Positions 4,663-8,760 of a DNA stretch of 8,760 bases are shown here, one piece after another (position 1 is the stretch's first letter; each line of letters begins with the position of its first letter). Position numbers and translations under genes: made by a program. Origin of the DNA: Methanothermococcus okinawensis (GTDB lineage: Archaea; AGJL01; Methanococci; Methanococcales; Methanococcaceae); the NCBI GenBank assembly GCA_015661585.1, contig DQVU01000181.1, positions 1 to 8,760 on the forward strand, read 5' to 3'. Under the pieces are notes generated by a model. The model saw only the letters and a program-made list of their open reading frames with translations. It was not told where the DNA came from and searched no databases.

Positions 4663-6575
4663 TATCTATTTTCCAACCTCCAATCTATTCCAAGTAATCT
4701 ACAGTACTCGTCAAGTACTCTCCTTATGTACTCTTTCAGTTTATCTTCTCCCTCCACCTCAAAATAGGAGGCCCATCTCTCATTCCCAAACTCCTCAGCC
4801 CCACCTACTATTAGATCTTTAACCCTCTGGCTCTCAATATATGGAGGATAGCCTCCTAACTTTTTATTGTACATCCATATGTCTTTTATTAATTTATAGG
4901 AGATACTTTTTATATCTTCCCCTGTAGCCTCCCTTACTAAGGTGTCCAAGAGTGGGGCACACCATCTCCTGTGGAATCTACATATCCCCACGTTATCTAA
5001 GATAATTTCCTCTATAACCCTCTCTACACTCAATCTAGCCAGTTCCTCAGGTTCTACAAATACACCAGACTTGTAGTAGGTAAGGTATCTCCCCTGTATA
5101 AGGTAAGGCATAAAGTTTCCAATTGCCCAGTACATAGTTGGAGTTATTCCACCCTCATCTCCAAAGGGCACATATACTCCGTAGTCGTTGAATCCCTTAA
5201 AGGTCTTATTATTTTCCAATCTCCCCTTAAACCTCTCGTTAAGTATCTTGGAGGCTTTCCTTATACCTAACGCCAGTATTTTTCCCATCTCATTTTTATT
5301 GAAAGCTACGATCTCTGCAAGTTTAACTGCCAGCTCCCCGTTGTACTGGGAATTTCTTAGTATATTCTCCTCACTTCTATACTGGGATATATCAAATACA
5401 GGTTTATCTATACCTACCTCCTCAGGTTTCAGTAATCCCACATGGAGGAGTTCAAAAACCCAAGCTATTAAATTTCCACACTCTATTGCGTCGAAACCTA
5501 AGGAGTCTATGGTGTGCACTACCTTATCAGTGACATAGATATCAAAGATCCCTATGAGGGGCCCACCTGCTTCATAGGGTTCATAATCTACTTTTAAACC
5601 TTTTCTGTACTTCTTACATTGGACAGGACAAGGTTCTCCACAGGTTGTCCAATTCCTCGGCTCAATCGCCTCCCTGTTAAACCTCTCTACAAAGTACTTC
5701 AGTATCTTTTTGTGAAACTCCATTCTCATATGTTTTGGTATATAGGGCATCCTCCAGTTGAAGATGGGAGTAGTATCTAAGAGATAGAGGTAGTTGTTTC
5801 CAAAGGTTCCCCCGGTACCTGTCTCCTCGTTGTACCTGTACTTTTTGGTATTTTCTAAGATAATCTTCATATAAGGTTTGTTGTAGTACTCCTCAACTAT
5901 CTTTCTAAGTTTTCTCTCCAACTCCTTCTCTTTCTTTAACTCCTCTTTTATGCTATCCTTATCTCCGTAATATACAATACCTAAGATGTTATGGGCTCTG
6001 AAGAGGACGGAACCAGGTCCTCCCCTTCCAGCCCAGTCCTCTGAACCTTCAAGGAGTCTTCCATTTTTTACAGTCTGGGAAAATATCGCACCCATATTGG
6101 TGTTTATCCCTGCAGGTCCAACTATGAGAGCCCTGTAGTTCTTCTCGTTGAACCTCTCTAATATATACTCGTTTAAGTGGTAGATGTTGGTATATCCCTC
6201 CAAGTAAGACTCCATATCTATAAAATCGATCTTTACACCCTCTCCATTCCCCTCTATGACAAGGAGACTAGGTTTATCACATCTACCAATAATAGCAACG
6301 TTCCTCAACCCTGTGAATTTAAGTGTATATCCTGCCCCACCCATTGCTGAAAAGTGGAAGCCATCCCAGAGAGGAGATCTGAAGGTAAATATTAATCTAT
6401 TCCCACCTATTACAGGTAAAACACCTCTTCCAAAGGTTAGTATGTTCTTCTCATGGTAGGGAGGGTACCTCCAGGTTTCATATTTGTGATGGATATAGAT
6501 CCCCCAACTCAGTGGAAAGAAGTTTCCCTTTACAGTTTCGTACTTTTTATTTTTGACATCTATTATTATATTCAT
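4662..6575 (-). CDS. gor: Glyceraldehyde-3-phosphate:ferredoxin oxidoreductase (tungsten AOR family)
   Basis: A 637-residue cytoplasmic enzyme, full length for GAPOR. It oxidises glyceraldehyde 3-phosphate to 3-phosphoglycerate with ferredoxin as acceptor, using a tungsten (or molybdenum) bispterin site and one [4Fe-4S] cluster. It resembles Pyrococcus GAPOR and methanogen homologues (MJ1185-like) along its length. Landmarks: FRSPLWDG (65-72), SAMGGAGY (76-83), VGPAGINTNMGAIFSQ (152-167), EDWAGRGGPGSVLFRAHN (179-196), TTCGEPCPVQC with cluster cysteines C312, C316 and C320, DYEPYEAGGPL (330-340), DSLGFDAIE (357-365), PTMYWAIGNF (479-488), and DNVGIC (527-532) giving the fourth cysteine, C532. 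The CxxxCxxxC spacing and NTNMGAIF region separate it from general AOR and formaldehyde (FOR) relatives. Start ATG at 6575 follows GAGATGAAACT. The archaeoflavoprotein gene follows at 56 bp. Confidence 0.92.
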   Translation of the reverse strand: MNIIIDVKNKKYETVKGNFFPLSWGIYIHHKYETWRYPPYHEKNILTFGRGVLPVIGGNRLIFTFRSPLWDGFHFSAMGGAGYTLKFTGLRNVAIIGRCDKPSLLVIEGNGEGVKIDFIDMESYLEGYTNIYHLNEYILERFNEKNYRALIVGPAGINTNMGAIFSQTVKNGRLLEGSEDWAGRGGPGSVLFRAHNILGIVYYGDKDSIKEELKKEKELERKLRKIVEEYYNKPYMKIILENTKKYRYNEETGTGGTFGNNYLYLLDTTPIFNWRMPYIPKHMRMEFHKKILKYFVERFNREAIEPRNWTTCGEPCPVQCKKYRKGLKVDYEPYEAGGPLIGIFDIYVTDKVVHTIDSLGFDAIECGNLIAWVFELLHVGLLKPEEVGIDKPVFDISQYRSEENILRNSQYNGELAVKLAEIVAFNKNEMGKILALGIRKASKILNERFKGRLENNKTFKGFNDYGVYVPFGDEGGITPTMYWAIGNFMPYLIQGRYLTYYKSGVFVEPEELARLSVERVIEEIILDNVGICRFHRRWCAPLLDTLVREATGEDIKSISYKLIKDIWMYNKKLGGYPPYIESQRVKDLIVGGAEEFGNERWASYFEVEGEDKLKEYIRRVLDEYCRLLGIDWRLENR

Positions 6576-6840
6576 AGTTTCATCTCAGATGTTTTTTGTA
6601 GTTTTATTAACTATTATCGTTTATCTTATTAAAACCTTAGTTTTTATTAAAAAATCTTGATAACTATAGTAATTTAAATAATTACATAAATAAAAATTAA
6701 AAAACCTTAAAATGTTTTCTGATCACCGGATTAAAATAGATGATATATCAAATAATTCAGAAAAATATTTTTTTAACAACTTCTCCATTATTTTTTACCA
6801 CTAGTAGTTATATAGTTATAGACATAACTTTTCAATTTAT

Positions 6841-6900
6841 AATAAAAAATAATTAAAATAATTAGAGTAAAAATAGCAACATAAAAAGAGACAGAAAAAT
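6841..6900 (-). terminator. Oligo-T tract terminator region downstream of priL
   Basis: Read on the minus strand there are T5 (near 6898), T5 (near 6886), T5 (6869-6873), T4 and T6 tracts (6845-6849 region) beginning about 55 bases beyond the priL stop. No stable hairpin is present. The series closely parallels the one at 985-1050, including an identical 19-base segment. Confidence 0.45.
6858..6876. repeat. Exact 19-bp repeat, copy 2
   Basis: Identical to 994-1012 in the same orientation. Flanks also resemble each other loosely: both copies are followed within 30 bases by an ATAAAAA...CAGAAAA stretch. This suggests a related terminator module more than a mobile element; no terminal inverted repeats or target duplication are seen. 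Confidence 0.6.
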
Positions 6901-6951
6901 TCTAAGAAAAGATTTAAGAGAATTATAGTTAAGAAGGTAATGACTATTTAA

Positions 6952-8040
6952 TCAGTCTTTTTCCCTCTTTTTATAATTTTTAACATGTCTGTTGATATTA
7001 TAACATAGATAATCCAAAGGATGTATTACAACAGGCCTCCCATTTTTCCTCATCCTACAGATCTCATCTGGATTGCAGTAATAACTAAGTCCTTTACCTC
7101 CATCCTCCCTCCAGTTCTTACAGTACTCACAGTGGGTAAGGTGATCTGCAACTCTGTAGCCTATGTTGTGGCTTATATAGTATCTAGTTTTTTCAGGGTT
7201 GAAGTCCTCGACGTTGCCGAATATCCTTAACGTCTCCTCTAAGAAGTTCTCTACAGCCTCCTCACTCTTAGCAATATCTAGGGCACTGACATTTACTAAC
7301 TCTCCATCTCTGTTGAGGGGTCGAAGGTTTGGATTGAACTTTGCACAGAACCAATAAACTACAAAACTCCTCCTTGCATAGTGAGAGGGAGAACCTCCAC
7401 TGAGGATATCCTCCAGTATTCCCCTTATACAGGGGGGGTGCCACTCTAAGGGTATCTCACCTTTATATTCTACAGTTCTCATACCTCCTATATCCCTGAA
7501 TTTAACCATCCCCTCGATGAACCTTACTATTTCCTGGACATTCTCGTTTTCGAGGAGATCTACATCTTTCTTTGCCCTTATCCTCTCTACCATCCCCCTT
7601 AGTTTTACCCTTATTACCTCTGTACTGTAGGTTTTCTTTACAGGGTATATATTAACTAATCCCTTGTTTATATCTAACCTTTCAAGTTTTAAGTCATTGT
7701 TCCTAGAGTGGGCACTCACCTTTATAAACTCCCAGACTGGTATATCATTAGGTATATTATTTAGGATCTCCTTAACGTATCTTTCTCCATAGTTTTTAAT
7801 ATATAGGTTGTAGTACCTTGTATTGGCTACTATTATAAGGGTAAGATATTTTATAAGTAAATCTTTTTTTTCCTTTTCTTCTTTTTTATTTTTAAAAGTA
7901 GTATTTAATAATTTGTGATATAGTTTATCTCCCTGAAAGATATATCTTAAGAAACACTTAATTAGTAATAAATTGTCCCTATCTTCAATCTCCTGAAAAA
8001 AATCACAATCCTTTATCTTATCTAAGTTATTCCAGAACAT
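6952..8040 (-). CDS. priL: DNA primase large subunit PriL, iron-sulfur type
   Basis: Regulatory large subunit of the archaeal/eukaryotic primase, which with PriS makes RNA (or DNA) primers at the replication fork. The ATG at 8040 gives 362 residues; an in-frame GTG at 8049 would add three. Numbering from 8040: residues 1-190 are the helical N-terminal part that binds PriS. The conserved C-terminal iron-sulfur domain begins at EWHPPCIRGIL (199-209), with C204 the first ligand, followed by SHYARRSFVVYW (219-230), FNPEKTRYYISHNIG (280-294), THCEYC (302-307), YYCNPDEIC (320-328) and VIHPLDYLC (338-346). C204, C304 or C307, C322 and C328 are the likely [4Fe-4S] ligands. A box A at 8066-8074 predicts transcription from about 8044, favouring the ATG with almost no leader. 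PriS is not in the window. Confidence 0.92.
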   Translation of the reverse strand: MFWNNLDKIKDCDFFQEIEDRDNLLLIKCFLRYIFQGDKLYHKLLNTTFKNKKEEKEKKDLLIKYLTLIIVANTRYYNLYIKNYGERYVKEILNNIPNDIPVWEFIKVSAHSRNNDLKLERLDINKGLVNIYPVKKTYSTEVIRVKLRGMVERIRAKKDVDLLENENVQEIVRFIEGMVKFRDIGGMRTVEYKGEIPLEWHPPCIRGILEDILSGGSPSHYARRSFVVYWFCAKFNPNLRPLNRDGELVNVSALDIAKSEEAVENFLEETLRIFGNVEDFNPEKTRYYISHNIGYRVADHLTHCEYCKNWREDGGKGLSYYCNPDEICRMRKNGRPVVIHPLDYLCYNINRHVKNYKKREKD

Positions 8041-8065
8041 AGGTACCACATTTTATTATATATAG

Positions 8066-8074
8066 TATTTATAA
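8066..8074 (-). promoter_or_regulatory. Box A-like promoter of priL
   Basis: TTATAAATA on the minus strand lies 25 bases before the ATG at 8040. Transcription should begin within a few bases of that ATG, giving a leaderless or nearly leaderless message. This would exclude the GTG at 8049 as the start. A second TTATAAC-like box near 8077-8089 could serve instead and give a short leader. Confidence 0.4.
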
Positions 8075-8130
8075 CAGTTATAATTTTTAAAACTTTAAAC
8101 TATAAAAATAAAAATTAATTAATAAAAAAG

Positions 8131-8195
8131 GATTTTCATACTTGTTCTCCCAATACTTTATGCAGTTCAGGGGGCAAAGATTATATTTTATTTTT
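8131..8195 (+). other. Hairpin followed by T-rich tract upstream of hacB
   Basis: In an otherwise A/T-only divergent region, CTCCC (8147-8151) can pair with GGGGG (8170-8174), extended after a 2-base bulge by TTG (8142-8144) with CAA (8175-8177), around an 18-base loop. One pair is G-U on the plus strand and would be a mismatch on the minus strand, so a plus-strand RNA is favoured. It is followed at once by ATTATATTTTATTTTT (8180-8195). It lies 75-140 bases before hacB and could be an attenuator, a leader element or a short separate RNA. Confidence 0.35.
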
Positions 8196-8225
8196 AGAAT
8201 TTAACATTTTTATTTTTATTTTTCT

Positions 8226-8256
8226 TTTTATAGTTATTATTTTTATAAAATATAAA
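8226..8256 (+). promoter_or_regulatory. hacB promoter region
   Basis: Two box A-like sequences lie here: TTTTTATAG (8226-8233) and TTTTTATAAAATATAAA (8240-8256). The first would start transcription near 8255 and leave AGAGGGAT (8259-8266) as a ribosome-binding site before the ATG at 8270. The second would give a leaderless message. The first fits better with the purine-rich site. Confidence 0.35.
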
Positions 8257-8269
8257 ATAGAGGGATAAG

Positions 8270-8758
8270 ATGATAATAAGAGGTAGGGTACATCTATTTG
8301 GTGACGATATAGATACCGATAGGATTATTCCTGGGCCCTATCTTAAAACTACAGATCCCTATGAACTTGCCTCCTACTGTATGTACGGTATTGATAGGGA
8401 CTTTCCAAAGAGGGTAAAAGAAGGAGATATAATAGTTGCAGGGGAGAACTTCGGGTGTGGAAGTAGTAGGGAGCAGGCTCCCATCTCTATAAAGTACTGT
8501 GGTATCAAGGCTGTAGTTGCAGAGAGTTTTGCAAGGATATTCTACAGAAATGCTGTAAATATTGGACTTATTCCTGTTGTATGTAAGGGTATAAGGAAAG
8601 TTGTTAAAGATGGAGATATTTTAGAGATAGATTTAGATAAAAGAGTTATAAGGGTAAATGATAGAGAGTTACCCTGTGAGGTTCCTGAGGGTATAGCCTG
8701 GGAGATCTTAAAGGCTGGAGGGCTTGTGAATTATGCAAAGTTGAGGAGAGGTGATTAG
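8270..8758 (+). CDS. hacB: Homoaconitase small subunit (aconitase-family hydro-lyase, HacB/LeuD)
   Basis: A 162-residue swivel-domain subunit that pairs with a separate iron-sulfur large subunit. In methanogens the complex isomerises homocitrate and its longer homologues toward 2-oxosuberate for coenzyme B. Motifs: DDIDTDRIIPGPYLKTTDP (12-30), FGCGSSREQAP (61-71) with the catalytic SRE segment, and AESFARIFYRNAVNIGL (84-100). The loop YLKT (24-27) matches the YLRT of the MJ1271 homoaconitase subunit in position and context, not the YLVY of the isopropylmalate isomerase subunit MJ1277, so homoaconitase is the better call. Residue 26 is Lys where MJ1271 has Arg. Length is close to MJ1271 (about 170). 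The ATG at 8270 follows AGAGGGAT. It is divergent from priL, and the stop codon is two bases from the window end. An isopropylmalate or dual role remains possible. Confidence 0.88.
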   Translation: MIIRGRVHLFGDDIDTDRIIPGPYLKTTDPYELASYCMYGIDRDFPKRVKEGDIIVAGENFGCGSSREQAPISIKYCGIKAVVAESFARIFYRNAVNIGLIPVVCKGIRKVVKDGDILEIDLDKRVIRVNDRELPCEVPEGIAWEILKAGGLVNYAKLRRGD

Positions 8759-8760
8759 AT

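Larger units (their letters stand above)
6576..6951. other. Intergenic region between priL and gor
   Basis: This 376 bp stretch has no gene I can support. The left end must hold the gor promoter; TTAATAAAAC and TTTTAATAAG on the minus strand (about 6600-6640) are candidates, neither convincing. The middle has one G/C-richer spot, TGATCACCGG (6720-6729), and an inverted repeat AGTTAT (6806-6811) / ATAACT (6824-6829). The right third (6841-6930) is A-rich on the plus strand and acts as a T-rich terminator region for priL. It includes the second copy of the 19-bp repeat. Confidence 0.5.

Noticed and set aside
6700..6780. C/D box guide RNA around TGATCACCGG and TAGATGATATATC
   Set aside because: A near C box and a CTGA are present but not in the right order and spacing with C' and D' on either strand.
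8041..8049. GTG at 8049 as the priL start
   Set aside because: It lies too close to the best box A to be inside the transcript with any leader, and has no ribosome-binding site. It cannot be excluded, as only three residues differ.

Overview
The window looks like chromosome from a thermophilic or hyperthermophilic methanogen of the order Methanococcales (Methanotorris, Methanothermococcus, Methanofervidicoccus or Methanocaldococcus type). The DNA is strongly A+T rich by eye, and intergenic regions are almost pure A/T. Ribosome-binding sites are of the GGTGA / AGGAGGT type. The gene set is diagnostic: F420 ligase CofE, archaeal type II dehydroquinate synthase, a tungsten aldehyde oxidoreductase of the GAPOR type, archaeal primase large subunit and methanogen homoaconitase small subunit. 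Protein matches are from memory of family sequences; no search was run.

Layout. Bases 1-94 (-) hold the first 31 codons of type II 3-dehydroquinate synthase, running off the left edge. About 300 bp of A/T-rich, repeat-bearing DNA follows. A + strand gene (401-970) then encodes a small membrane-anchored coiled-coil protein with a nuclease domain of the Holliday-junction-resolvase-related family. Next is 361 bp without a gene, with a compact G+C-richer structured patch between oligo-T tracts. A tight minus-strand operon reads, in transcription order, predicted nucleotidyltransferase (3755-2679), cofE (2647-1877) and hxlB (1868-1332, TTG start). After a 298 bp gap with oligo-T terminators comes a second minus-strand unit: gor (6575-4662) then an archaeoflavoprotein (4605-4054), 56 bp apart with no terminator between them. 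A 376 bp gap separates these from priL (8040-6952, minus). A divergent 220-230 bp promoter region leads to hacB (8270-8758, +), which ends two bases before the right edge.

How the genes fit together. Most are core metabolism. GAPOR oxidises glyceraldehyde-3-phosphate with ferredoxin as acceptor, and the flavoprotein beside it belongs to a family with a ferredoxin-reduced member, so the pair could form a small electron-transfer unit. CofE finishes the F420 tail. HxlB belongs to the archaeal hexulose-phosphate route to pentose phosphates. Dehydroquinate synthase II starts aromatic amino acid synthesis from an unusual sugar precursor. HacB builds 2-oxoacids for coenzyme B (and possibly leucine).

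I see no defence system, CRISPR array, transposon, rRNA or tRNA. The points most worth a second look are the gor-flavoprotein pair, the Lys at the specificity position of HacB, the membrane-tethered nuclease, the unknown nucleotidyltransferase in the cofE operon, and two compact structured intergenic patches (about 1060-1210 and 8131-8195) that could be small RNAs or 3'/5' regulatory elements.
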